The position numbers were made by a program, and so were the translations under genes. A DNA stretch of 52,379 bases from Candidatus Eremiobacterota bacterium (lineage in GTDB: Bacteria > Vulcanimicrobiota > CADAWZ01 > Ess09-12): the NCBI GenBank assembly GCA_031082125.1, contig JAVHLM010000010.1, positions 162,287 through 214,665 of the forward strand. The letters are read 5' to 3'. The notes beneath the pieces were generated by a model. That model was not told the origin of the DNA. It saw only the letters and a list, made by a program, of their open reading frames with translations, and did not search any database. Below, piece after piece: positions 1-7,907 of the stretch (its first letter is position 1; every line of letters starts with the position of its first letter).

Positions 1-1730
1 TTGAAGTGGTGGCAGAGGAAGCTCCTGCTGAGAAAGCAGCCGAAGCGGCGGTGACAGAAGCTCCGGCAGAAGCGGTATTTGAGGAATTCCTGAAAGAGCC
101 TGACGAGGCTGCCGTTGAAGAGCCTGAGGCGGTGACAGAGGAAGCTCCTGCGGAAGCAGTGGCGGAGGCTCCCGCGGAAGCAGTGACTGAGACTCATGGG
201 GAAGCGGCAGAAGAGGAAGCTGCAAAAGAGCCTGCCGAAGCTGCGGTAGAAGTAGTTGAGGCGGTTGAAGAAGTTGAAGTAATTGAAGTGGTAGTAGAGG
301 AGGCTCCTGCTGAGAAAGCAGCCGAAGCAGCTGAAGAGCCGACCGAGGCAGTGGCAGAAGCAGCAGTTGAAGCACCTGAAGAAGCAGTGGCGGAAGCGCC
401 TGCCGAAGCCGTCATGGAGGAAGCTGCAGAAAAGCCCGCTGAAGCGGCTGTAGAAGTGGTTGAAACGGTTGAAGCGGTTGAAGTGGTGGCAGAGGAGGCT
501 CCTGCTGAGAAAGCAGCCGAAACAGCTGAAGAGCCGACCGAGGCAGTGGCGGAAGCAGCAGTTGAAGCACCTGCGGAAGTAGTGGCGGAAGCGCCTGCCG
601 AAGCCGTCATGGAGGAAGCTGCAGAAAAGCCCGCTGAAGCTGCGGTTGAAGAGTTTATACTGGTGATAGAGGAAGCTCCTGCTGAGAAAGCCGCCGAAGC
701 AGCTGAAGAGCCGACCGAGGCAGTGGCAGAAGCAGCAGTTGAAGCACCTGCAGAAGCCGTCGCGGAGGAAGCGGTAAAAGAGCCTGCCGAAGCTGCGGTG
801 GATGAAATGGCAGTAGCGATAGCGGCAGCGGCGGCTGCGGTCACCGAAAAAATTGCCGGGGCTCCAGTTGCACCAGGATTAGAGCCTCCCGCTGCTCTTG
901 AAGAGCCGGGGCCCAAGGCATACGAACCGGCGGCAATTGAGCCATCCCCTGGTGCCGTTGTAATCGAAGAGGCACCAGCGATCTCTGAAATCCCGGGCGA
1001 GGTAATAGAGCAGGCTCCCCCCCCCCCCGAGGTGCTCCCTCCCCCTGATGACTCCACCATTATCGATGAATCACAGATAAGCAGGATCGGCACCATGGGC
1101 GACATGGCCAAAAAGTTTGTCCATCTGCTCATGAGCCCCGTTGACTTTTTCCAGACAACCTTTCTGCACAGCATGGAAGCCCTTAACTATATCATGGTGA
1201 TTTATTTTGTCCATATCGGCATCCAGTGTGCCTTCATATTCTTCAAGGAAAAGATCCTGATAAAGAAGCTCGTGGTGAATTTTGCCCTTTATTTTTTCGG
1301 CTCTTACCTGATAGCCATTTTCGCCACTGTGCTTCTTGCTCTGCTGCTTCACGGTTTTGCAAAGATGCTGGGGGGAAAAGGCAGGTTTGGACAGGCATTC
1401 TCCATTGTGGCATATTCGGCGGGAACTATTGCGGCAGCGACGATCATCGCCTTTCTCGTCTATAAGGGAGTGCTCTTCGCCCTCAAGGAATATACCTATT
1501 ATGTGATTTTCTTCGCAGGCCTTGTCTACGGAATCTATATGATCTCCAAAGGCTTCAAGGAGCAATACGAGATTCCCGAGGGGAACTATGAAATAACTTT
1601 CAGCTTTGTGGTGCTCTTTTTGCTGGGATTGATCACTATCCCTGTCTTCTGGCTCATTGTCGACAAGATCAGCAAGCACAATATCTACCATCTGGTCATG
1701 AAAATGAAACTGCCAGGGGTCAATCTCTGA
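1..1730 (+). CDS. Ala/Glu/Pro-repeat protein with C-terminal Yip1-type membrane domain (5' truncated)
   Basis: The reading frame is open from the first base and the first residues are already inside the repeat (compare the same motif near base 498), so the true start lies outside the window. Roughly the first 300 visible residues are an acidic Ala/Glu/Pro/Val low-complexity region built on EAPAEKAAE and EEPTEAVAEAAVEAP units. A Pro-rich linker follows, then about 210 C-terminal residues with five or so hydrophobic helices. The segment around LLHGFAKMLGGKGRFGQAF followed by a Tyr is typical of Yip1/YIP1-family membrane proteins. The repeat part is presumably a cytoplasmic or periplasmic stalk. 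In bacteria the Yip1 family has no firmly assigned role, so none is given here. A 12-C tract sits between the two parts. The family call is fairly secure; function is unknown. Confidence 0.75.
   Translation, partial: EVVAEEAPAEKAAEAAVTEAPAEAVFEEFLKEPDEAAVEEPEAVTEEAPAEAVAEAPAEAVTETHGEAAEEEAAKEPAEAAVEVVEAVEEVEVIEVVVEEAPAEKAAEAAEEPTEAVAEAAVEAPEEAVAEAPAEAVMEEAAEKPAEAAVEVVETVEAVEVVAEEAPAEKAAETAEEPTEAVAEAAVEAPAEVVAEAPAEAVMEEAAEKPAEAAVEEFILVIEEAPAEKAAEAAEEPTEAVAEAAVEAPAEAVAEEAVKEPAEAAVDEMAVAIAAAAAAVTEKIAGAPVAPGLEPPAALEEPGPKAYEPAAIEPSPGAVVIEEAPAISEIPGEVIEQAPPPPEVLPPPDDSTIIDESQISRIGTMGDMAKKFVHLLMSPVDFFQTTFLHSMEALNYIMVIYFVHIGIQCAFIFFKEKILIKKLVVNFALYFFGSYLIAIFATVLLALLLHGFAKMLGGKGRFGQAFSIVAYSAGTIAAATIIAFLVYKGVLFALKEYTYYVIFFAGLVYGIYMISKGFKEQYEIPEGNYEITFSFVVLFLLGLITIPVFWLIVDKISKHNIYHLVMKMKLPGVNL
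21..775 (+). repeat. Imperfect in-frame tandem repeats encoding Ala/Glu/Pro units
   Basis: The 17-mer gctcctgctgagaaagc (third base positions vary) begins at 21, 303, 498 and 675. The last three copies are followed by a near-identical 60-75 bp stretch encoding AEEPTEAVAEAAVEAP. Spacings of 282, 195 and 177 bp are all multiples of three, so copy changes keep the frame. The high nucleotide identity between copies suggests recent duplication or gene conversion. Confidence 0.85.
1017..1028 (+). repeat. 12-base poly-C tract inside the coding region
   Basis: Twelve consecutive C bases encode four prolines, between the repeat region and the membrane domain of the Yip1-type gene. Tracts of this length are prone to slipped-strand changes. 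Any change not divisible by three would remove the membrane domain. Confidence 0.9.
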
Positions 1731-1746
1731 TGCCCTCCCCTGGCAG
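1710..1746 (-). terminator. Hairpin between convergent genes, likely terminator of the amidase gene
   Basis: A perfect 10-bp stem (ctgccagggg at 1710-1719, cccctggcag at 1737-1746) has a 17-nt loop that contains the stop codon of the Yip1-type gene. Read on the minus strand it is followed by a T-rich stretch (tttcattttcat), fitting termination of the amidase transcript. On the plus strand only a weak pyrimidine stretch follows. Confidence 0.5.
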
Positions 1747-1768
1747 CATGTTCTCTCTGGCGATGAAG

Positions 1769-3562
1769 CTATTTCTTGCTTGAGGCACCGCGCCTTGATG
1801 CAGAGCGTTTTACCGATATCTTGCCGATATAGATGCCCAGCCCGTCAGCAATGCCTGTGGCAATCCTCTGGAGATATTCATCGTTGGTGAGGAGCCTTGC
1901 CTCCTCGTCATTGCTTATGAAACCTGCTTCCACGAGCACCGAGGGCATATCGGAGTTTCTCAGGACATAAAACCGGTCTCTCTGGATGCCCCTGTCTCTT
2001 CTTCCTGTCACGGACACAAGCTGGTATTGTATCTCCCTTGCGAGAACCTTGTCACATTCTTTGTACCAGTGCGTGGAAACACCATTCGCCTTTTTATTCA
2101 GGCTCGCGTTGATGTGCATGCTCAGGAAAATCATGGCGCCCTGATTCTGCGCCACGGACGTCCGGGCTCCCAGTTCCTCGCTGTCAGGTGAGCCTGCATA
2201 GGTGACATCTCTGTCGCTTCTTCTTGTCATCACCACGCGCCATCCCCGACCTTTCAGGATTGAAGCAAGCCTGTGAGAGATCTCAAGAGTGACGTCTTTC
2301 TCTGAGAGACTCATACCCCGGTGGCATGCCCCTCTGTCTGAGCCGCCATGGCCGGGATCAATGCAGATTGTCTGGCCATCGGCATCGGGTATGGAAAGCC
2401 GCTCGGTGGTGCCGTTTCCGGAATACTGGGCACATGCGGGGTTGATGAACTGGTTTTTCACCACCACGATGAGCTGTTTTGAGTTTGCAGGATTGTGTTT
2501 GATTTCACACACAACAGGATGGGTGAGATCGAGCACAATTCTGGTAGTGCCGGGAGAATCTGCAGTGAGCTTCGCCGCCCTGATCTTCCGGACAAAGCAT
2601 GTCTGAGGGGTGAACTCTGTCGTGGCTGCAGAGAGTGATATCCCCTGCAGATCTATGAAAAAACGGTTGTCCGGCGAGCGGAGGCGTGACCACTGATAGC
2701 GGAATTCCGAGCTCATATCAAGGGTGATGGTGACCTGTTCTTTTGTGTCTTCAACAGAGATGTTCTGGAGCTCGGCACAGCGGGAAGGCATTGAGCTTCC
2801 TGCGGCCATGGGCTCATTTTTTGATACTTTCACCACCACGGAATGGGGTACAGGCCTCGGCTGCACTTCAATCTTTGCTGCTTCGCTCCTTGGAATGCTC
2901 AGCACCACTGAGGCAGGCACCGACGAGTTCTGAGTGAGTGTCGCTCCTGCCAGAAGAGGATGTTCCGGGAGCAGCACTGTTCCATCCAGGCAGGCATCTT
3001 CAATAGTGATGACGGTCTTTGCGGGATTTTCCTCATCGCTTGTCGAGTATTTGATGCTTGACGAGGCCTGGAAGGTGAGGGTAAGCCCGTTGTCATGCTC
3101 TTCAATGTCTATGCCTGAGATGAGGGGATAGACATGATATTGTTCCTTTTCCCGTTCATAGAAGGCTTTCGCTTTCAGCGCCTCCATGAGGGTCTCGAGC
3201 TTTACAAGGACAATGGTCTTCCTCTTCTGCCTCATAAGTATCACGGAGTCGCTGTCATCAGATTCTTCTGCCCTTATCACGAAGAACTGTGAATCCCTGG
3301 TGATGCAGTAGCTTTTTCCGTCCGGGGACTTTTCAACCATTCCTCCCATCACGCTGCAGAGGTGTGCGATCTTCTCCTCTTCAATGGGAAGATAGAGGTT
3401 TGTGGCATCTTTCCTGAAACAGTCGATCTGGAGTTCCTCTCCCATCAGGGTGAAGGTGGTTCTGGCCTTTGCCGGGGTGTTCCGGGCAAAAGCCTCGGTG
3501 CTGCACAGAGCTGCAATGAGCATCGAGAGGATAATTAGAGAGAACTTCTTGGGCATCAACAC
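1769..3562 (-). CDS. N-acetylmuramoyl-L-alanine amidase (AMIN + Amidase_3), exported
   Basis: This is a peptidoglycan hydrolase of the AmiC/CwlM type, which cleaves the amide bond between N-acetylmuramic acid and L-alanine in the periplasm. Residues 1-26 form a signal peptide. Residues about 40-150 resemble a copper-amine-oxidase-N-like/AMIN fold. AMIN-like beta segments occupy about 262-370, and Amidase_3 spans about 395-582. Zinc ligands and catalytic residues are visible: His405 in IDPGHGG, Glu421 in SLSEKD, His483 in SMHIN, and the catalytic Glu545 in VEAGFISN. The tail is Lys/Arg/Ser-rich. The start is GTG at 3562, with ATG at 3556 as an alternative; the upstream AGGA suits the GTG/TTG pair. 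It converges on the Yip1-type gene and diverges from ftsZ across 490 bp. Confidence 0.92.
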   Translation of the reverse strand: MLMPKKFSLIILSMLIAALCSTEAFARNTPAKARTTFTLMGEELQIDCFRKDATNLYLPIEEEKIAHLCSVMGGMVEKSPDGKSYCITRDSQFFVIRAEESDDSDSVILMRQKRKTIVLVKLETLMEALKAKAFYEREKEQYHVYPLISGIDIEEHDNGLTLTFQASSSIKYSTSDEENPAKTVITIEDACLDGTVLLPEHPLLAGATLTQNSSVPASVVLSIPRSEAAKIEVQPRPVPHSVVVKVSKNEPMAAGSSMPSRCAELQNISVEDTKEQVTITLDMSSEFRYQWSRLRSPDNRFFIDLQGISLSAATTEFTPQTCFVRKIRAAKLTADSPGTTRIVLDLTHPVVCEIKHNPANSKQLIVVVKNQFINPACAQYSGNGTTERLSIPDADGQTICIDPGHGGSDRGACHRGMSLSEKDVTLEISHRLASILKGRGWRVVMTRRSDRDVTYAGSPDSEELGARTSVAQNQGAMIFLSMHINASLNKKANGVSTHWYKECDKVLAREIQYQLVSVTGRRDRGIQRDRFYVLRNSDMPSVLVEAGFISNDEEARLLTNDEYLQRIATGIADGLGIYIGKISVKRSASRRGASSKK

Positions 3563-4052
3563 ATCATCTTCCTTTCCACGTTGTCGTTAAGAGCCTGAAC
3601 GCACGCCGGAGGAAGATGTTGAAGCAGCAACTAACCCAGTGGAGGGGGGATTCTGAAAAACAAGCCTGGAAAATATCACTGTGCGCAGCACTCTTTCTAT
3701 CATCTTGGGGCCGTTTTCATAGAAAGAGCCCGACCTGCACTTTTCAGCGAGGGGGGTACGAATGGTCAGTCTATAGTTTCTCCTCGTTTTTTGAAAAATC
3801 CTCTTGCATGGAAAAAATATTCACCCTTTCATTTCCTGCACCACCCCGGGGATTGCAGAAAAAAAAAGGAAAATTCAGGAAAAAAAATAATACATGCCTA
3901 AGAGGGCGGCTTTCACGCCGCCCATTATGGCCACAAGATAAAGGCTGCCCTGTTGGAGAGTGCAGCATGAATCGCCTGCCGTTGCCGCGGATTCAACGCA
4001 GGTTCAGGTGCCGGTAAAAGATAGACTCAAGGTATGAGAAGGAGGATATAAC
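3563..4052. other. 490-bp divergent intergenic region (amidase / ftsZ) with two inverted repeats
   Basis: No convincing gene is present; a 133-codon open frame here has non-coding-like composition. A 10-bp perfect inverted repeat (ctctttctat 3691-3700, atagaaagag 3719-3728) and a compact GC hairpin (gggcggc 3904-3910, gccgccc 3917-3923, 6-nt loop) are visible, with A-rich runs at about 3859-3890. Promoters for both flanking genes must lie here, but no strong -35/-10 pair stands out. The ftsZ ribosome binding site (gaaggagg, about 4037-4044) closes the region. Confidence 0.5.
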
Positions 4053-5330
4053 ATGTCAGATGATGCAGCTCACAAAACACCTTCCGGAGAGCAGGGTGAA
4101 GAGGTGATTTCCACGGGAGGAGAAGTGAGAGCCCAGGAAAAGCCATCCCCTTCTGAACCACTGCCCGAGCCCCAGGCAAGGGAAAAAAAGCCTCTATTGT
4201 ATGAAAGCCGGGAGGCAAAACCGCCGGTGCAGGAAAAGAAGGGGCCCTCACACCAGGTGCGGTTTCATCCTGGTGACAGAGGGTCGCTGGAGCACCTCGC
4301 AGGGATCAAGGTTGTCGGTATTGGCGGGGCAGGATGCAATGCCATCTCCAGGATGATGGAAGTGGGCCTTAAAGGCGTGGAGTTTATTGCAATAAACACC
4401 GATGCCCAGTCGCTTCTGCTCAGCAATGCCAGCCATGTCATCCATATCGGTGAGAAAATCACCAAGGGGCTCGGTGCCGGCTCAAATCCCGACGTGGGCA
4501 GGAAGGCGATAGAACAGAGCCTGGATGCCATCAGGGAAAGGCTCGAGGGCGCCGATATGGTCTTTCTTGCGGCAGGAATGGGAGGGGGCACAGGGACCGG
4601 TGCCGCGCCTATGGTAGCTGAGCTTGCCAAAAAGATAGGAGCCCTCACCGTGGGCGTGGTCACCAAGCCTTTCAAGTTTGAGGGCGCCTACAGGATGAGA
4701 ATTGCTGAAAAAGGCATAGATGAGCTGAAGAGCAAGGTTGACACCCTGATCACCATTCCCAATGACAAGCTTCTCTCAGTGGTACAGAAAGACATATCCC
4801 TTGTAAACGCCTTCAGGAAGGTTGATGATATCCTCCGTTACGGCGTGCAGGGCATATCGGATATTATCGTGGGCACGGGCATTGTGAACGTGGACTTTGC
4901 AGACGTTCAGACGATACTGCTGAATGCCGGTTCCTCCCAGCTCGGGATTGGCATTGCCGATGGCCCCAACAGGGCTGTGATAGCCGCTGAGAGGGCTATC
5001 TCAAGTCCCCTCCTCGATACCACCATTGACGGTGCCACGAGGATCCTTTTCAACGTCACCGGTGATCCCACTCTCTCGCTCTATGAGGTAAAAGAGGCAG
5101 CCGACATAATTGTGGGAGCAGCCGATCCCGACGCCACTATTGTGTTCGGAGCCGTAGTCGATCAGGATCTCCAGGACGAGATGAAGATTATCGTCCTGGC
5201 GACAGGCCTTGGGACTGTCGGGTCAGCTGCGGAAAGGAAGCCGGAAGCCCAGGAAGCCCAGGCTCCTTTCAAGCCTCAGGTTGATATGGATGAGCTTGAT
5301 ATCCCTGCCATTCTCAGGAGGAGAAAATAA
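4053..5330 (+). CDS. ftsZ: Cell division protein FtsZ with long N-terminal extension
   Basis: This is the tubulin-like GTPase that forms the division ring. The GTPase core starts near residue 84 (IKVVGIGGAGCNA). The tubulin signature GMGGGTGTGAAP is at 175-186, and the C-terminal peptide DELDIPAILRRRK, which binds FtsA/ZipA/SepF-type anchors, is intact. The gene is 425 codons with a strong ribosome binding site (AAGGAGG, 8-9 nt before ATG). The first ~83 residues are hydrophilic, rich in Lys/Glu/Pro and probably disordered; most FtsZ proteins have only about 10 residues before this strand. The intrinsic start signal supports translation of the extension. It stands without ftsA, ftsQ or mur genes, so it lies outside the usual dcw cluster. 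Confidence 0.98.
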   Translation: MSDDAAHKTPSGEQGEEVISTGGEVRAQEKPSPSEPLPEPQAREKKPLLYESREAKPPVQEKKGPSHQVRFHPGDRGSLEHLAGIKVVGIGGAGCNAISRMMEVGLKGVEFIAINTDAQSLLLSNASHVIHIGEKITKGLGAGSNPDVGRKAIEQSLDAIRERLEGADMVFLAAGMGGGTGTGAAPMVAELAKKIGALTVGVVTKPFKFEGAYRMRIAEKGIDELKSKVDTLITIPNDKLLSVVQKDISLVNAFRKVDDILRYGVQGISDIIVGTGIVNVDFADVQTILLNAGSSQLGIGIADGPNRAVIAAERAISSPLLDTTIDGATRILFNVTGDPTLSLYEVKEAADIIVGAADPDATIVFGAVVDQDLQDEMKIIVLATGLGTVGSAAERKPEAQEAQAPFKPQVDMDELDIPAILRRRK

Positions 5331-5395
5331 GGAGCCTTAAGTGAGAACGAGGTGAGGCCCTGGAGTCCCAGTGAGGGCCCGGGGCGGAGTTCCAT

Positions 5396-5938
5396 ATGAA
5401 ATCCGGTGAAAGCAAGAAAAAGCACAAGCCACTCCAGCGGGAGCAGGAAAGGGAGAAAAAGAAAAAGTGGGAGGAGTTCTGGCTTCCCGCTCTTATCATC
5501 ACGGCGATTATCGCGGTGATGGTCCTGCTCCTTTATATCAGCAACAAGAGCGGTGACAAGTACGAGAAGTCCCGCGAAAGGTCCCTTTGCCGCACCCAGG
5601 TCACCACGATCATCGGGCCCATGATTGCCGCCTATCACAGGGAAAAAGGTGAATACCCTGAGAATCTTCTTGTTCTGAAAGGCTATATCAAGTCAGACTC
5701 GGATCAATCAAAGGGGAGCACCCCTGAAACGCCATCGGGAATCGAGGAGCGGGTATTCAATATATGGAAGAATTTCTATTGTCCCGCCGACAAGGACAGT
5801 GACTCGATAAGCTATATCTTTGAGAAGCCCGGTCACGGGACCCCGGGTGCTTCCAAGGTGCTGAGATGCCGCATCCATGGAGAAGAGGTTTTTCTTACCG
5901 GCGATGACTTCAAAAGAATAGAGGCTTCACTGAAATAG
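5396..5938 (+). CDS. Single-pass membrane protein, pseudopilin-like periplasmic part
   Basis: This 180-residue protein has a Lys/Glu-rich cytoplasmic N-terminus (1-28), one transmembrane helix (about 29-49) and a soluble domain. The pattern YHREKGEYPENLLVLKGYI resembles the Y...G.YP...L region of type II secretion/type IV pseudopilins. However, no prepilin peptidase motif (G-F-T-x-x-E) precedes the helix, so it is not a processed pilin as written. It follows ftsZ by 65 bp in the same direction and may be co-transcribed. A GGAG lies 7 nt before the ATG. Two cysteines (in NFYCPAD and VLRCRI) could pair. Function unknown. Confidence 0.7.
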   Translation: MKSGESKKKHKPLQREQEREKKKKWEEFWLPALIITAIIAVMVLLLYISNKSGDKYEKSRERSLCRTQVTTIIGPMIAAYHREKGEYPENLLVLKGYIKSDSDQSKGSTPETPSGIEERVFNIWKNFYCPADKDSDSISYIFEKPGHGTPGASKVLRCRIHGEEVFLTGDDFKRIEASLK

Positions 5939-5949
5939 CGCAGTGCCTT

Positions 5950-6025
5950 CCCTCTTCGCTTCTGTTCCCCCAATAATATCCCTTTTCTCACAAGTCGGAG
6001 AAGGGAAAGAAAAGCCGCGAAGAGA
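5950..6025. other. Nested inverted repeats in the intergenic region
   Basis: An outer pair (ctcttcgc 5952-5959 with gcgaagag 6017-6024) encloses an inner bulged pair (cccttttctc 5980-5989 with gagaaggg 5998-6005). No T-run follows, so a classical terminator is not supported. It may be a structured mRNA end or spacer. Confidence 0.3.
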
Positions 6026-6092
6026 AGTCTTTGGGTGTCCCTCCAGACAAAGAGAATAGCAGGGGTTTACTGGGGAATACGAATCGGAAGAA

Positions 6093-6659
6093 GTGGTGAG
6101 AGCCTTGTATACGCTGATAATTCAGGGGATCTGCCTGCTCCTCTGGCTCTTCTTCATGGTAATTTGGTACCGGAGTGATCCTGCCGGTGAAGTACGCAGG
6201 AGAGGGGCTCTTGCTGTTCCTGTTCCGCTGCTTATAGCCGCTGTTTTTGTTGTTGCCTTCATATTCCCTTTCGGATGGGCCTTTTTTCCCCTCGCACTTG
6301 CCGGCCTGGTGATATTTCTTGCCGGTTTCCTCTGCGCCCTCTGGTCAAAAGCGACTCTCGGGGATTGCTGGTCCCCGGGAAATGAGATCAGGGTAATGCA
6401 CGAGGTGGTGCGGGAGGTTCCTTATTCGCTTGTGAGGCACCCGGTCTATGTCTCGCTGGTTGTCATGCTCCTGGGAACCTGTCTCATTTTCGGCTCCCTC
6501 ACCATGCTTGCGGCGACAGCAGTGTGTGCCGCCATTCTCTCCTTCATGGCATACATGGAGGAAAGGCTGCTTATGGAGGAACTTGGCCAGGGCTATCTTG
6601 ACTACCAGGAAGGGGTTCCCTTCATTGTCCCCAGAATTTCTAACATGTGGAGAGATTAA
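6093..6659 (+). CDS. Isoprenylcysteine carboxyl methyltransferase (ICMT/PEMT-like) family membrane protein
   Basis: A 188-residue integral membrane protein with about five hydrophobic helices. The C-terminal half has the family pattern YSLVRHPVYVSL, then a hydrophobic helix, then EERLLMEELGQGYLDYQEGVPFIVPRI. This matches ICMT-type methyltransferases, in which RHP and the distal E-x-x-L/Y region bind S-adenosylmethionine and substrate. Bacterial members methylate uncharacterised, probably lipid-like, substrates. The start is GTG at 6093 (a second GTG is at 6096), with only a weak purine-rich site upstream. The next gene starts 2 bp after the stop, so the two are probably translationally linked. 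Confidence 0.8.
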   Translation: MVRALYTLIIQGICLLLWLFFMVIWYRSDPAGEVRRRGALAVPVPLLIAAVFVVAFIFPFGWAFFPLALAGLVIFLAGFLCALWSKATLGDCWSPGNEIRVMHEVVREVPYSLVRHPVYVSLVVMLLGTCLIFGSLTMLAATAVCAAILSFMAYMEERLLMEELGQGYLDYQEGVPFIVPRISNMWRD

Positions 6660-6661
6660 CC

Positions 6662-7297
6662 ATGAGAAGAATCACAGGTCTGCTGTTCTGTCTTTGCCTT
6701 ATCATGTGCTGCGGCTGCGGGAAGGTTTCCAATGACTATTTCCCGATGGAGGTGGGAACGTCATGGAAATACAAGGCAGCAGGAACGTCCCTGTCGGGAA
6801 AGGTCGAAGTGAGGGCTACAGAAGAGGAAAAACTTGACGAGGGAAAGGCCATCATATTTGAAGTGAAAAAGGAATCGGCCGATGAGGTTGATTCAGAGCT
6901 TTTTGAAAAGAGAGAGGACGGCATCTATTCATATAAAAGGGTTCACCCGGCGCTGGGCTTCATAGAGACGAACCTTACTCCTCCCCAGCTTTACCTCAAG
7001 CTCCCCCTGAAGGTGGGGGACTCATGGAAATGGGAAGGAAAGATGTTCGGCATGAAAGGATCCTTCGAGAGCGCCGTGGAGTCGAAGGAAAAAGTTTCAG
7101 TAGGAAACAGGAGCTATGACTGTTTCAAGGTGGTGGAGAGGGGAACCACCAGTGACGGCCGCTCGCTTACCGATAAACGCTGGTATGCGGGAGGCGTGGG
7201 ACTTGTGAAAGAGGAGTCGGCCGTGGTGCTCACCAATGAGTCGGGGGAAGTTCATACCCTTGAGCTCCTCGAATATAAAGGCCTGGAAAAAAAGTAA
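6662..7297 (+). CDS. Putative lipoprotein, DUF3108-like
   Basis: This predicted exported protein of 211 residues has a short basic start, a hydrophobic stretch and a Cys-rich end (MCCGCGK) that could serve as an atypical lipobox, with Gly before Cys19. The mature part starts YFPMEVGTSWKYKAAG, a pattern common to beta-rich DUF3108-type periplasmic proteins. ATG at 6662 was chosen because GGAGAG lies 7 nt upstream; an in-frame ATG at 6647 lies inside the previous gene. It sits 2 bp after the methyltransferase gene. Function unknown. Confidence 0.7.
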   Translation: MRRITGLLFCLCLIMCCGCGKVSNDYFPMEVGTSWKYKAAGTSLSGKVEVRATEEEKLDEGKAIIFEVKKESADEVDSELFEKREDGIYSYKRVHPALGFIETNLTPPQLYLKLPLKVGDSWKWEGKMFGMKGSFESAVESKEKVSVGNRSYDCFKVVERGTTSDGRSLTDKRWYAGGVGLVKEESAVVLTNESGEVHTLELLEYKGLEKK

Positions 7298-7316
7298 AGA
7301 GTGCAAAGGAGTTCCC

Positions 7317-7844
7317 ATGGATCACGACAGCAGGCCTGAAAGCCTTAACCCCAAGATGAAGGCCACCAGGAAGCCTTCAAAAAAGTATTGCCTCTTTCTG
7401 CTCCCGTCCAGGATGACCAAGGAGGGGAGGACAATTATCACGAAGCGCTGCACCGCCTATATACCGAATTTTGAGGTGACCGAGGACAGGGAAATCTGTG
7501 AAGTCTGCTCAGTTCCTGACATGCTTGTGAGGGAAGAGCGCTGCAGATACTTTGCCCCCCTTGATCTTGTCAAGTGCCAGGTCACCCGCTGGCGCTGCAC
7601 GAAAACGGGCATCAAGTATATAGAAGCCGATCAGTGCAATGAAAATATCTGCCCGGACTATGAAAAGGCCGAAAAAGACAAGTGGGAAATCGGAAAACTT
7701 GAAAAATCTTCTGAGGAAGAAAGGAGTGATGACGGGAAGGGCAAAAAAGCTTTGGAGACACCTTCGCAGGCAGAGCCTTCCTCAAGAATGTTCAAGCTTA
7801 TTCCCAAGACAACATTTCAAAAGAAAGGTGCTGAAAAAAAATAG
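7317..7844 (+). CDS. Cys-rich hypothetical protein
   Basis: This 175-residue soluble protein has about nine cysteines in its first 130 residues, several in short spacings (for example REICEVC, and RWRC followed later by NENICPDY). This suggests bound zinc or an iron-sulfur centre. The C-terminal 50 residues are Lys/Glu/Ser-rich and probably disordered. The start at 7317 is set by AAAGGAG 6 nt upstream; a longer frame from 7236 would overlap the previous gene. It precedes the oxidative-stress operon by 7 bp plus its promoter. No family recognised. Confidence 0.65.
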   Translation: MDHDSRPESLNPKMKATRKPSKKYCLFLLPSRMTKEGRTIITKRCTAYIPNFEVTEDREICEVCSVPDMLVREERCRYFAPLDLVKCQVTRWRCTKTGIKYIEADQCNENICPDYEKAEKDKWEIGKLEKSSEEERSDDGKGKKALETPSQAEPSSRMFKLIPKTTFQKKGAEKK

Positions 7845-7851
7845 GCACCTC

Positions 7852-7880
7852 TTGACAAATCTATGGAAATCGCATAAAAT
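7852..7880 (+). promoter_or_regulatory. Sigma-70-type promoter of the perR-rbr-dfx-fprA-rubredoxin operon
   Basis: A perfect -35 (TTGACA, 7852-7857), a 17-bp spacer and a -10 of TAAAAT (7875-7880) place the transcription start near 7887, just before the palindrome at 7888-7904. It is the best promoter match in the window. Confidence 0.8.
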
Positions 7881-7887
7881 ATTAAAA

Positions 7888-7904
7888 ATAATAGGAACTA
7901 TTAT
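7888..7904. promoter_or_regulatory. 17-bp palindrome, candidate PerR/Fur-family operator overlapping the perR ribosome binding site
   Basis: ATAATAG-GAA-CTATTAT is a perfect 7-3-7 inverted repeat at the expected transcription start of the perR operon. The half-sites contain ATAAT/ATTAT, as in Bacillus PerR boxes, though the spacing differs from the classical 7-1-7. The only AGGA near the perR ATG (7893-7896) lies inside it, so the same sequence could also form an RNA hairpin masking the ribosome binding site. Binding is inferred. Confidence 0.55.
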
Positions 7905-7907
7905 CAG

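Noticed and set aside
194-1174. 326-codon Ser/Ala/Thr-rich minus-strand frame opposite the repeat gene
   Set aside because: It is only the complement of the Ala/Glu repeats; the opposite strand carries the Yip1 membrane domain in the same frame.
3904-3923. GC hairpin as a terminator
   Set aside because: No adjacent gene ends there and no T-run directly follows on either strand; kept only as an inverted repeat.
3616-4017. 133-codon plus-strand frame between the amidase gene and ftsZ
   Set aside because: Composition is unlike the neighbouring proteins, it has poly-A-encoded lysines and no ribosome binding site, and it spans two inverted repeats; treated as non-coding.
5950-6025. Nested inverted repeats as a Rho-independent terminator
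   Set aside because: No T-run and the inner stem is bulged; listed only as an unexplained structure.
6647-6661. Upstream ATG for the DUF3108-like lipoprotein
   Set aside because: It lies inside the previous gene and lacks a ribosome binding site, while ATG at 6662 has GGAGAG 7 nt upstream and a proper signal sequence.
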